Part shown: positions 33,938 to 42,587 of the stretch, piece by piece | How the letters are laid out: every line of letters begins with the position of its first letter | How positions within the stretch are numbered: position 1 is the first letter of the stretch | Origin: Vallitalea pronyensis | GTDB taxonomy: Bacteria; Bacillota; Clostridia; Lachnospirales; Vallitaleaceae | Direction of reading: 5' to 3' | NCBI RefSeq assembly: GCF_018141445.1 | Contig: NZ_CP058649.1 | Coordinates: forward strand, 3,615,001 to 3,679,000 | DNA: 64,000 bases | Notes under the pieces: model-generated | Seen by the model: only the letters and a program-made list of their open reading frames with translations | Database searches by the model: none | Told to the model about the DNA's origin: nothing | Position numbers and translations under genes: made by a program

Positions 33938-35322
33938 TAATGCCACTCTCCTACATATGCCCTATATTTATCTAAATAAGTCTCTACCAAATTTTTAGCC
34001 AGCTCATAGGAATTGATTTGTGGGTGGCTTAATAATGCTTTGATGGCTAGACCTTTATCTTTTGTTACAATTGCTTGCGCAACATGTCGTTCAAAATATT
34101 TAACTGTACGAATCAGGTTTTTTTGTGCTTCATCTGTCACTTCTACTTTCACAGGTGTTACAACACCCTTAGAAATAAAACAAGATATTTCAACAACATC
34201 ATCATCTTCTAAGAAATCCATGGCTCCTTGGTTGGGTACGGATAAAACCATTTTTACAGGTTCAGGGGTCATGAATGAGGTGATAAAATTAAGGGCTACA
34301 GCTGCATACCCACCTTCATCTTCTTCTGCAATGAATGCGTCCAGTGTTGGCACTTCTGAATTCATTTCCCTAATGGTGCCAGATTCTATAGCAAAATAAG
34401 ATTGCTCCCGCTCAAAGTAATACTTCATGTATATGTCAAATGCTTTTTCTGGATTCGTTTCAATATCTATTTGCTTGAGTTCATGGATCATGCGTTCATT
34501 AATGCCTAGAATGGTTTCTCCTCGGGTTTTACTGCTATCTAAAATAGATGAAACAGCACGATGTCGATAGTAATAAAAGTATAAGTACTCATTAGGGAAC
34601 ATTTCATGCCCTAAAATATCAATGGTTTCTTGGTCAAAATAACGGAGTTCACTATCTTTGAATACTTTTTTATGATGCCTTAATTTATGATAAACATCGA
34701 TACCATCAACCTTAAAATCTTTAAACCATGACAAATGATTCAGTCCAAAACAAGTCATTTCAAATCGTTCTTCGTCGGTATCAAGTAAGCGTACCAATTG
34801 TTTCTGAAAACCGCTTGGTGCATCACATATGCCATAGACAAAATCATAGCCTGCATTTCGCATGGCTTGTGTCACTAAGCCTGATGGGTTGGTAAAATTA
34901 AAGACAAGCACTTCCTTGTTACTGTATCGTTTTACCTTGTCACATAGATCAATTAAAACCGGTATGGATCTAAGGGCCATGGCAAATCCCCCAGCTCCTG
35001 TGGTTTCCTGACCTAATACACCGGCATCTAGCGCTACTCGCTCGTCAATAACACGGCTTTCATCACCACCACTACGAATGGTGGTAATGACATAATCTGC
35101 ATCTTTAACAGCATCAATCACATCGGTAGTGGTTCTAAATTTTACATCTGGCGCTAATTTATTGGCAACAACCTTACACAAGGTACCAAATATATTCAAT
35201 TTTTCTTCATCTATATCCATAAATACAATGTCGTGAACATGAATGTTCTTAGCATTTTTAAGCAATGATTTGGCTAAAAATACGGCTCTAACACCGCCCC
35301 CACCGATTACACATAACTTCAT
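33937..35322 (-). CDS. Family 4 glycoside hydrolase (6-phospho-glucosidase-like)
   Basis: 461 residues. N-terminal NAD-binding strand MKLCVIGGGGVRAVFLAKSL, then GAGGFAMALRSIPVLID, FNFTNPSGLVTQAM, GICDAPSG (metal-ligand Cys region) and CFGLNHLSWF (His ligand). GH4 enzymes cleave glycosides by NAD+/Mn2+-dependent oxidation-elimination and often prefer 6-phosphorylated sugars. Here the importer is ABC-type, not PTS, so the substrate may be unphosphorylated or first phosphorylated by the PfkB kinase. Start follows AAAGGAT. It is 39 bp from the MalG-type permease. Confidence 0.92.
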   Translation of the reverse strand: MKLCVIGGGGVRAVFLAKSLLKNAKNIHVHDIVFMDIDEEKLNIFGTLCKVVANKLAPDVKFRTTTDVIDAVKDADYVITTIRSGGDESRVIDERVALDAGVLGQETTGAGGFAMALRSIPVLIDLCDKVKRYSNKEVLVFNFTNPSGLVTQAMRNAGYDFVYGICDAPSGFQKQLVRLLDTDEERFEMTCFGLNHLSWFKDFKVDGIDVYHKLRHHKKVFKDSELRYFDQETIDILGHEMFPNEYLYFYYYRHRAVSSILDSSKTRGETILGINERMIHELKQIDIETNPEKAFDIYMKYYFEREQSYFAIESGTIREMNSEVPTLDAFIAEEDEGGYAAVALNFITSFMTPEPVKMVLSVPNQGAMDFLEDDDVVEISCFISKGVVTPVKVEVTDEAQKNLIRTVKYFERHVAQAIVTKDKGLAIKALLSHPQINSYELAKNLVETYLDKYRAYVGEWH

Positions 35323-35361
35323 AACTTACACATCCTTTACTATCAATATCATCTATTTTCA

Positions 35362-36192
35362 TTACCCTTTTACTGAACCTGCAAGCGAGTTAATAAAAAA
35401 CTTTTGCATGCTGATAAAAATAATCAGTATTGGAATAATGGATAAAGCCGCCCCTAATAATTTGATATGTGCATAACCCCATACACCTGATTTTGGATAT
35501 AATCCTGCTAAAGCAACTTGCAGCGTGTATTTATCTCTTGAGCTGGTAACAACTAAGTTCCACATATAACTGTTCCAGTAATTCATAAAAGTAATAATCC
35601 CTACTGTTGCAACAATGGATTTAACATTAGGCAAAACAAGCCGAAAGAACATGCTCATTTCACCTGCGCCGTCAATGCGTCCTGCCTCTAACATTTCATC
35701 TGGAAACGTTATTAAGGTCTGGCGTACCAGAAAAGTATTATATGTTGAATAAATCGTAGGCATAATGATAGCCCATAGGGAGTTATACAGATTGAGTTTA
35801 TTAATAATTTCAAACTGTGGTATCATAATTGCTGCACCACCAATAAACATGGAGACAATTAATATAGAAAATGCCACTTTCTTCCCGTAAAAATCATATT
35901 TTGCCAAAGCGTAACCAGCCATAAAATTAACAACGATGGATATAAACGTCCCAATTATTGCAACAAAAAATGTATTATATAAGACAATGCCCACATCTAA
36001 AGATACATTAAGCTCTTTAAAATTTTCTATCAATTGATCCCCTGGCAATAGCCTAAAAATCATACTTGGCAATTCAGATGGCGCATAAGTACCTGCGTAA
36101 AATAACCAATATAAAGGGTATATGGTAGCCAATAAAAAAACAATTAAAATACCATAAACCGTTATCTTATGTCCTATTGATGTTTTGACCAT
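35362..36192 (-). CDS. Sugar ABC transporter permease, MalG type
   Basis: 276 residues with about six membrane helices and the EAA loop EAGRIDGAGEMSMFFRLVLP near 183-202. It forms a heterodimer with the MalF-type permease upstream. Start at ATG 36192 (GGGAG about 10 nt upstream) leaves 1 bp after the preceding gene; a TTG further upstream would overlap it. No cognate ATPase gene lies in this locus, so a shared MsmK/UgpC-type ATPase elsewhere must energise it. That is common for such importers. Confidence 0.92.
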   Translation of the reverse strand: MVKTSIGHKITVYGILIVFLLATIYPLYWLFYAGTYAPSELPSMIFRLLPGDQLIENFKELNVSLDVGIVLYNTFFVAIIGTFISIVVNFMAGYALAKYDFYGKKVAFSILIVSMFIGGAAIMIPQFEIINKLNLYNSLWAIIMPTIYSTYNTFLVRQTLITFPDEMLEAGRIDGAGEMSMFFRLVLPNVKSIVATVGIITFMNYWNSYMWNLVVTSSRDKYTLQVALAGLYPKSGVWGYAHIKLLGAALSIIPILIIFISMQKFFINSLAGSVKG

Positions 36193-36193
36193 A

Positions 36194-37069
36194 TTAATCT
36201 TTCTCCCTTCCAATCCTTAATTGAATGGCTGCAATGATGATGGTAATCACGGATATTAAATAACTCAATGCCGATGCATAACCAAAATCAAATTGCTTCC
36301 AAGCTGTGTTATAGATTAATAAGGCCGGTGTATATGTACCAAACATCGGACCACCATTTGCTAATAATTGAGCCTCTGCAAATAGGTTAAGGGTGCCACT
36401 TACGGTCATAATCGTTGTAAAAATAATGGGATTCTTCATAAGGGGAATTGTGATATACATAAATTGCTTCAACTTGCTTGCTCCTGCTATATCCGCTGCC
36501 TCGTATAACGCCCCATCTACATTCTGCATGGCAGCCAAAAAGATAACCATGTTATAACCGGTCCATCTCCAGATAATCATCACAGAGATAGCTCCTTTTG
36601 CCAGTAAAGGATCAGCTAACCAAGGTATAGGATCAATACCCACAACCCCTAATATTTCATTTAAAATACCATCGTTAGCCATAATAATTGCAAATACAAA
36701 TGTATAAGCCACTGCATTTGTCACATTCGGTAAGAAGAATAATGTACGAAAACCTTCTTTAAATTTTGTGGTAGCCATATTCAGTATATGAGCTAATGTC
36801 AATGAAAAGAAAATCATAAGTGGCGCATGCAAGAAAAATATGATGGTGATATTCACCAATGTCTTACGAAAAAGTTTATCATTAAATGCTCTAACATAAT
36901 TATCAAGCCCTACAAATCCTGAGGTTATTGTTCCTTGTTTTTCCATAAAACTATAGATAAATGTTTGTATAATAGGGTAAACGCCAAAAACAAGAAAAAG
37001 TATAACAGCAGGCGCTAAAAAGAAATAAGGCGCATTTTTAGGTGTAATTCTCAATTGTTTTTTGCCCAT
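36194..37069 (-). CDS. Sugar ABC transporter permease, MalF type
   Basis: 291 residues with about six membrane helices. The first, FLAPAVILFLVFGVYPIIQ, is typical of LacF/UgpA-type permeases, and the EAA loop YEAADIAGASKLKQFMYITIPL is near 190-211. The start is ATG 37069 behind GAGGAAAGG; an upstream TTG is less likely. Together with the MalG-type partner and the lipoprotein it makes a CUT1-type importer for an oligosaccharide or polyol. Confidence 0.92.
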   Translation of the reverse strand: MGKKQLRITPKNAPYFFLAPAVILFLVFGVYPIIQTFIYSFMEKQGTITSGFVGLDNYVRAFNDKLFRKTLVNITIIFFLHAPLMIFFSLTLAHILNMATTKFKEGFRTLFFLPNVTNAVAYTFVFAIIMANDGILNEILGVVGIDPIPWLADPLLAKGAISVMIIWRWTGYNMVIFLAAMQNVDGALYEAADIAGASKLKQFMYITIPLMKNPIIFTTIMTVSGTLNLFAEAQLLANGGPMFGTYTPALLIYNTAWKQFDFGYASALSYLISVITIIIAAIQLRIGREKD

Positions 37070-37146
37070 AACCTTTCCTCTACCTTTCAATAAGGGCTGT
37101 GATTATTTACTTATCGTCATATAATCCCAACCCTTTCTGTGTGTCA

Positions 37147-38445
37147 TTAGTATTGGTTTACTTTACGCCCTGTTTGCATTTCAATTTGAGTCGCTGCTTC
37201 TTTTAGGATATCTATGGCAGACTTATTGGTACCAGAATTAATAACGTCTATGACCATGTTCTTTAGAGCATCTTTACCCACTTGATAATCTTTATTCACA
37301 TAAATAGGTAATGTATCGCTTGCAGATTCGGCTAACATTTGCCAAACAGGTTGACCGTTGTAATAATCTAAGCCTGTCTGAAATGATTCCAGTTCTGCTG
37401 CTGGTATGTAGCCTGGCATTAATCCTTGAGCTAATGCTACATCTTGTACTTCCAGATCAGTGGTTAAAATTTCAGCCATAGCATATGCAGCTTCTTTTAA
37501 CTTAGATGTTTCTAATAATATGAATGAACTGCCGCCGTCGTTATAGCTTTGTCCATAATTATCAGCAACAGCTGGAATGGGATAAAGTTTGATTTTTCCA
37601 GATAATTCAGGAACAATAGGCATCTTTTCTCCAATTAACCATGCTGGGTCAAGTGAGATAGCAAGTTCCCCCGTATTATAAGCATCCCCCGATACTAATG
37701 GATCTTGAACACCTGCTTGTGTCATCTCCATAAACTTTTCTATGACTTCAACAGCGATTGGATTTAATAAATCGATGTGACCTTCTTTATCATATATACC
37801 TATACCTGCTGACTGCATCATACCAATTAGGCTGCCCTCTGCAAAGGCGGATGTAACATGATAACCAGCATTTTTTATAGCTGGTGCGGCTGCAATGACA
37901 TCGTTCCATGTATTCAGTGAATCAGGGTCAACGCCAGCTGCTTCCACAACATCTAAATTAACTTGCATCATAACAGGTGCAATATCAAATGGGAAAGCAT
38001 ATAAGCTGCCATCTGTACTTAATATGTCCCAATGAGCTGCTGAAAAGTTTTGTTTGTGCTTATCATAACCCATGGCTGATATGTTGGTAATTTTACCTGG
38101 ATATTGCTGTAAGAACGACTGAATCTGAAGATTATCCACCAACACTAAATCAGGTAAATCTGTTTTTACACCTGATGAAAAAAATACAGATAGCTTGTCT
38201 ACTGTATCAGGTACACTTTGTACATCAAATGTTACATTTGAATCTGGATTCGCTTCTTCATATTTCTTTACCGCTAAATCAATTGGCGGCAGGTTTTGAT
38301 CCCAAGCCCAGATAACCACCGTTCCTTCTTCAGCAGTCACCTTATCGCCATTGTCTTCTTGCTCCTTTGTTTCTTTTTTAGTTGTACAACCTACGATACC
38401 TACCATAAGAACACCTGCTAACACAAGGGCTAACACTTTTTTCAT
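37147..38445 (-). CDS. Sugar ABC transporter substrate-binding lipoprotein
   Basis: 432 residues. Lipobox VGIVGC (C19-20) after a short signal, then the CUT1 binding-protein fold: VVIWAWDQNLPPIDLAVKKY, SGVKTDLPDLVLVDN, and the conserved central stretch YNDGGSSFILLETSKLKEAAYAM. It delivers the sugar to the two permeases. First gene of the operon; start follows GAGGAGG. Its promoter overlaps one of three GTATATAC palindromes. Confidence 0.92.
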   Translation of the reverse strand: MKKVLALVLAGVLMVGIVGCTTKKETKEQEDNGDKVTAEEGTVVIWAWDQNLPPIDLAVKKYEEANPDSNVTFDVQSVPDTVDKLSVFFSSGVKTDLPDLVLVDNLQIQSFLQQYPGKITNISAMGYDKHKQNFSAAHWDILSTDGSLYAFPFDIAPVMMQVNLDVVEAAGVDPDSLNTWNDVIAAAPAIKNAGYHVTSAFAEGSLIGMMQSAGIGIYDKEGHIDLLNPIAVEVIEKFMEMTQAGVQDPLVSGDAYNTGELAISLDPAWLIGEKMPIVPELSGKIKLYPIPAVADNYGQSYNDGGSSFILLETSKLKEAAYAMAEILTTDLEVQDVALAQGLMPGYIPAAELESFQTGLDYYNGQPVWQMLAESASDTLPIYVNKDYQVGKDALKNMVIDVINSGTNKSAIDILKEAATQIEMQTGRKVNQY

Positions 38446-38485
38446 TTTAGTTACCTCCTCATTATTTATATTGGTTACACTTAAA

Positions 38486-38665
38486 AGTATATACTAATTT
38501 GAGAAAATATGCAACATTTTTCATGATTTCCAGCTTAAATAGTTGCATATGTATATACTTAATTGCTGTTCATTGGCTCTAAATGCCATTTTATGCTTTT
38601 TTACCAACCTTATTCAACAATAAAATATGTTATACATCTTATGCAACGCCATATTATGTATATAC
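38486..38665. promoter_or_regulatory. Promoter and three candidate GntR operators of the sugar operon
   Basis: GTATATAC occurs at 38487-38494 (within AGTATATACT), 38551-38558 and 38658-38665. On the minus strand TTGCAT (38509-38514), a 17-bp spacer and TATACT (38486-38491) form a promoter whose -10 lies in the first operator. The remainder of this 452-bp gap up to 38897 holds only the terminator of the next gene upstream. Confidence 0.6.
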
Positions 38666-38815
38666 CTATTAATTATATTATGGTAAATTCAAACATCCAT
38701 CATTATACTACTATCTCATAATTTTATTTTTTTATACATCTTTTAATTCGTCTACCTATTATATTTCATCTTGTATAAAAATCGGTGATAATAAACCTTT
38801 TATATGCAAAATAAA

Positions 38816-38843
38816 ACCTGAACAAATAACAATTTATTCAGGT
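38816..38843 (-). terminator. Terminator of the phosphotransferase gene
   Basis: ACCTGAA/TTCAGGT stem with a 14-nt loop, followed on the minus strand by TTTTATTTTGC, 55 bp past the stop. Confidence 0.75.
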
Positions 38844-38897
38844 AGTAAAATATTATATTCAATGTATTTTTTAACTAAACCAACATGTGCTTAATAA

Positions 38898-39914
38898 CTA
38901 ATCTATTTCATAATTTAAGTAATTTTCTAAATGAATGATATTATTTGCGTAACGCCTTAATGCATCTATCGTATCCGTTACTTGAATCGTCCCCATGTAT
39001 TGCTCCTCTGTATCAGAACATTCAATCCATAAAGACCTTTTTAAATTATATTCTAACCAAGCTAATTTACTCAAAAATCCATTACATAAGACTCCATTCC
39101 AATTAGCTTTTAAGGTGCCATATCGCTTTTTATAACTGCGAATAAAAGCTAAATATCTTTTTTTATCAATATCTCCGTTTTCCGTTTCAGACCAGTAAAC
39201 AGCTGTTTCTGTTAATTCCAACATGGGATTTACATAACCAGCTGATTCCCAATCAATAATGATAGGGTTATCTGCGTTCCACATCACATTTTTAGCATCT
39301 AAATCTCTGTGGCTAATAACCAGGTTTGATGAAAGCAACTTTGCCGATACATTTCCTTGATTAGTCCATTGATCAAGCTTATTCATGGATTCATTCAACA
39401 TGTTTACCCACGGTAAATTATTTTCTCGTCCTTTTTGCAAATACCAATTCCAATTAATAGATAATCCATAATCTGAGGAATCTTTTTTTATGCCCAAGTT
39501 AGAAAAATCCATTTGATGTAAATCCGCAAGAATTACACCCATTTTTTCACTATGAACACTATTTATTTCATTAACATTTAGACTTCTTCCATTTACCCAA
39601 TCAAAAACAAGGTAGAATTGATTGTCTATCTCTTGTATAACTCTACCATTAAACATTCTAGCTTGAGAAACAGGTATACGACGTGACGCAATAGTAGCTA
39701 CTCTTTCTGAATCAATCATATGCCTCCTTGCAGTAGGTCTTAGCATCACTTGTGGATTAAGTGCTTTGATGGCATATTTACCTTGTGTTGTTTCAACACC
39801 ATACATTCTATGTAAAAGTCCGCCCGATATTGCTTCTGGTGTACCATTTATCCTACCAAGCTGTAATGCTTGACATAGTCTCTCAAATTGTAAATTATAT
39901 TGTGTGCCAGCCAT
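38898..39914 (-). CDS. Aminoglycoside phosphotransferase/choline kinase-like protein
   Basis: 338 residues of the protein-kinase-like APH fold. The catalytic loop is ISHRDLDAKNVMW near 208-220 and the Mg-binding segment is IIIDWESAGYVNP near 224. The nucleotide loop region GGLLHRMYGVETTQGKYAIKAL is at about 27-48. Such proteins phosphorylate small alcohols, aminosugars or antibiotics. The sequence does not tell which. It has its own terminator and lies between the sugar operon and the BcrA-type ABC genes on the same strand. RBS AGGGGG. Resistance is one option among several. Confidence 0.85.
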   Translation of the reverse strand: MAGTQYNLQFERLCQALQLGRINGTPEAISGGLLHRMYGVETTQGKYAIKALNPQVMLRPTARRHMIDSERVATIASRRIPVSQARMFNGRVIQEIDNQFYLVFDWVNGRSLNVNEINSVHSEKMGVILADLHQMDFSNLGIKKDSSDYGLSINWNWYLQKGRENNLPWVNMLNESMNKLDQWTNQGNVSAKLLSSNLVISHRDLDAKNVMWNADNPIIIDWESAGYVNPMLELTETAVYWSETENGDIDKKRYLAFIRSYKKRYGTLKANWNGVLCNGFLSKLAWLEYNLKRSLWIECSDTEEQYMGTIQVTDTIDALRRYANNIIHLENYLNYEID

Positions 39915-39968
39915 TTTTTATCCCCCTCATTACAAATCACTAAAATCCTTATGTTAATTATTGAAAAA

Positions 39969-39995
39969 ATAAGTCTGGTACCCTTTTAGACTTAT
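39969..39995 (-). terminator. Terminator after the ABC-2 permease
   Basis: ATAAGTCT/AGACTTAT stem with an 11-nt loop and TTTTTTC on the minus strand. The stop codon of the mini-ORF falls inside the stem. Confidence 0.8.
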
Positions 39996-40078
39996 GAAAG
40001 CGCCTTACGCATTACCAATAACAATACAATAACCAACACCCCAATGACGCTTATAGATAAATGGAAAGATATAATCAA
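39992..40078 (-). CDS. 28-residue membrane-helix mini-ORF after the ABC-2 permease
   Basis: Directly after the permease TAG stop, and in the same frame, TTG 40078 begins an open frame of 28 codons. It encodes one clean hydrophobic helix (SISVIGVLVIVLLLVMRK) and ends ALS at the terminator. GGATGTGA lies about 5-8 nt upstream of the TTG. It could be a separate small membrane protein, or a C-terminal extension made by readthrough. It may also be decayed sequence left by a nonsense change. Nothing in it identifies a family. Confidence 0.35.
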   Translation of the reverse strand: MIISFHLSISVIGVLVIVLLLVMRKALS

Positions 40079-40816
40079 CTATTTCACATCCATACGATTA
40101 AATGCAAACCCAGTTACAATTATACATAGCATAATTGTCAACACACATATCAGTAGAATACTCCCTATTACCTCTAGTGTCATAGGGTCATTAAGTAAAT
40201 GGGTCGTTTGATAATAGGGAGTGGTTTTGTAGATATCGCCTATAAGACTTTGTTTCTTTCTTACATACATGTTTAGAATCAAATTCATAACCACAATAAC
40301 CCCTGCGGTTGTTATGACCATATTGCTGTTTCTGGTGATAAACGCTATAACTAAGAATATACTGCTTTCTGCTATATAGATAAGCATCAGTAGCAATAAA
40401 CGTACAAAAAACGCCGTTATTAGATCACCTTCAACGATTAAACCAAAACCATTTTTACTGGTATTTATGATTGTGCTTATAATGGGAAACAAGAGACTTA
40501 GTAATATAATGCTAAAGTAATAAACAACACTCTTGGAATAGATAATCTTCATTCTATTATGTCCAAAGCTAATCAACGAGCGTATGCCACCGGTATGAAA
40601 ATCATTGGTAATGATAATGGATGCAAATACCCCCATCAGCAAAAACAACACCATAAATTCTTGACTTGATAAACTATTGTTCAACGTCTGATTACCTGTT
40701 GCATGAGGTACAAAATAACTGAATCCAACAGCTTGTATCACTGGAAAAAGTAAAAGGATATAAAAAGCTTTCATGGATTTTAATTTATAAAAATCACTTT
40801 TCAATAGATTATACAT
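40079..40816 (-). CDS. ABC-2 type permease, BcrB-like
   Basis: 245 residues with about six membrane helices and an N-terminal KSDFYKLKSMKAFYILL typical of BcrB/NatB-type permeases linked to peptide-antibiotic export or resistance. It overlaps its ATPase by 8 bp. The end FNRMDVK is the usual family terminus, so the protein looks complete without the following in-frame helix. Confidence 0.88.
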   Translation of the reverse strand: MYNLLKSDFYKLKSMKAFYILLLFPVIQAVGFSYFVPHATGNQTLNNSLSSQEFMVLFLLMGVFASIIITNDFHTGGIRSLISFGHNRMKIIYSKSVVYYFSIILLSLLFPIISTIINTSKNGFGLIVEGDLITAFFVRLLLLMLIYIAESSIFLVIAFITRNSNMVITTAGVIVVMNLILNMYVRKKQSLIGDIYKTTPYYQTTHLLNDPMTLEVIGSILLICVLTIMLCIIVTGFAFNRMDVK

Positions 40817-41732
40817 AAGATGTACCTCCTATTGTTTTAGCAAAGTAAGTTTCTAGGCTGTCACCTTTTGGTACAATTTCCTTCACTGCAATACCACCTA
40901 AGGATAGCTCTGTAGCTACTTTGGCTGAATCATTAAGGTAATCATAGAGATGAATAACGCCTTCTGGGCGCACCTCATAATTCGTTGTTTTTAAATGATT
41001 TTCCAGTATGACCGTTGCCCTTGTTACATCATTGACATGAACATATAGGTACTTTTTACATTTTTCTTGTAACATGGCTCCACTAATCTCTTGTACAAGT
41101 CGGCCTTCATGTAAAATACCATAGTAATTGGCCAGTTGGTCCAACTCACTTAAAATATGGCTGGATATTAAGATGGTGACGCCTTCTTGCTCATTCAGCT
41201 TAGTCAGCAATTTTCTTATTTCAATAATACCCATAGGGTCAAGCCCATTAACAGGTTCATCCAGAATAAGAAATTCTGGCTCACTAAGTAATGCCATGGC
41301 TATACCTAGCCGCTGTTTCATACCTAAGGAAAAATGTTTAACCTTCTTTCTTTTTGTTTCTGTTAGGTCTACAAGTCTCAATACTCTATCAATACACGCT
41401 GTTCCTGGTATTCCCTTCTGAATACGATCAGCATTTAAATTACCATAGGCATGCATGTGTGGATACAATGCAGGTCCTTCAATCAGTGTTCCTATACGTT
41501 TTCTAGCTTCTTCATTGGCTTTGGGACGCATACCTTCAAAAACCTGTAACTCACCGTCCTGACTATAAGCCAGACCAGAGATTATGCGCATAAGGGTGGT
41601 TTTGCCTGCACCGTTTTGACCAATTAATCCATATATTTGACCTGGTTTGATTGTCATAGAAACATCATCTAGCGCTTTGGTTTGACCATATATTTTTGTT
41701 AATCCCTTTGTTCGAATAACACATGTGTCCAT
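40809..41732 (-). CDS. ABC transporter ATPase, BcrA type
   Basis: 307 residues. Walker A GQNGAGKTT (about 39), signature FSLGMKQRLGIAMALL, Walker B FLILDEPVNGLDP, and a C-terminal extension of about 80 residues typical of BcrA/bacitracin-type ATPases. Start at 41732 is chosen because GGAGGG lies 7 nt upstream; the ATG at 41750 has none. The transporter with its permease probably exports or protects against a lipid-linked or peptide antibiotic; this is inferred from context with a response regulator. Confidence 0.92.
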   Translation of the reverse strand: MDTCVIRTKGLTKIYGQTKALDDVSMTIKPGQIYGLIGQNGAGKTTLMRIISGLAYSQDGELQVFEGMRPKANEEARKRIGTLIEGPALYPHMHAYGNLNADRIQKGIPGTACIDRVLRLVDLTETKRKKVKHFSLGMKQRLGIAMALLSEPEFLILDEPVNGLDPMGIIEIRKLLTKLNEQEGVTILISSHILSELDQLANYYGILHEGRLVQEISGAMLQEKCKKYLYVHVNDVTRATVILENHLKTTNYEVRPEGVIHLYDYLNDSAKVATELSLGGIAVKEIVPKGDSLETYFAKTIGGTSYV

Positions 41733-41813
41733 ACTTGTTCCCTCCTTCATACTTCATTCACCATTTTAATCTGTAATCCATAAGAGAACCTTAAACAAAA
41801 TATTAAAAAAACC

Positions 41814-42503
41814 TTAAATTAATTTGTAACCCATCCCCCATATGGTTTCAATATAGTTTTCGTGGGGGTTTACTTCTTGTAACTTACAGCGTAATTTACT
41901 CATATGCACATTGATGGTGTTATCATCCCTCATGTACGGTTCTTCCCAAACACTTTCAAAGAGGTTGCCTCTGGAAAAAACTTTATGAGGATGGTGCATT
42001 AACAAGGCAAGTATACGATATTCTCGAGCTGTTAGGGTCAGTTGTTTTCCCTGTACAAATACTTCTTTCGTATCTTGATCTAAAACAATGTCTTTATAAC
42101 TGAGTTTACCTAATGATTCCTGGAATCCTCGGTGATGATAACGTCTTAAGTTGGCATGAATACGGGCTTCTAGTTCATCCATGTCAAAGGGTTTCGTGAT
42201 ATAATCATCAGCCCCAAGCTTTAATAAAGCAATCTTACTTGACTTATCTATCTTAGCTGAAATAATGATAACTGGCATATGATATTTTTTCCTTATTTGC
42301 TTAAGAACATCTTCCCCTGTTAAACCTGGTAACATCAAGTCCAGTAAAACCAGGTCGAACTTTCCTTGTTCCAGATGCATAACAGCTTCTGTCCCAGAAT
42401 ATGCACGTATGACCTGATAACCATTCTTCATCATAAGAGCTGTTATCATTTGGTTGATAGCATTATCATCCTCCACAACTAATATACGATTCTTTCCACT
42501 CAT
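41814..42503 (-). CDS. OmpR-family response regulator
   Basis: 229 residues: receiver domain (1-118) with phosphoacceptor Asp in LVLLDLMLPG near 55 and Lys in ITKPFD, then an OmpR-type winged helix (about 130-228, TLTAREYRILALLMHHP and RDDNTINVHMSKLRCKL). No histidine kinase adjoins it; the nearest is at 31148-32041, 9.8 kb away on the same strand. It starts the RR-ABC unit, 81 bp before the ATPase. RBS AGAGGAG. Confidence 0.93.
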   Translation of the reverse strand: MSGKNRILVVEDDNAINQMITALMMKNGYQVIRAYSGTEAVMHLEQGKFDLVLLDLMLPGLTGEDVLKQIRKKYHMPVIIISAKIDKSSKIALLKLGADDYITKPFDMDELEARIHANLRRYHHRGFQESLGKLSYKDIVLDQDTKEVFVQGKQLTLTAREYRILALLMHHPHKVFSRGNLFESVWEEPYMRDDNTINVHMSKLRCKLQEVNPHENYIETIWGMGYKLI

Positions 42504-42587
42504 GTTATATCTCCTCTTATTTTACCTACTAAAAAGAGGCCATCCCTTAGCCATTCACGACATGTCTAGAGAGAGCCCCCTTAACCA

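Noticed and set aside
38898-39914. Assigning the phosphotransferase as an antibiotic-resistance enzyme
   Set aside because: The APH fold is shared by many metabolic kinases and the sequence gives no substrate evidence.
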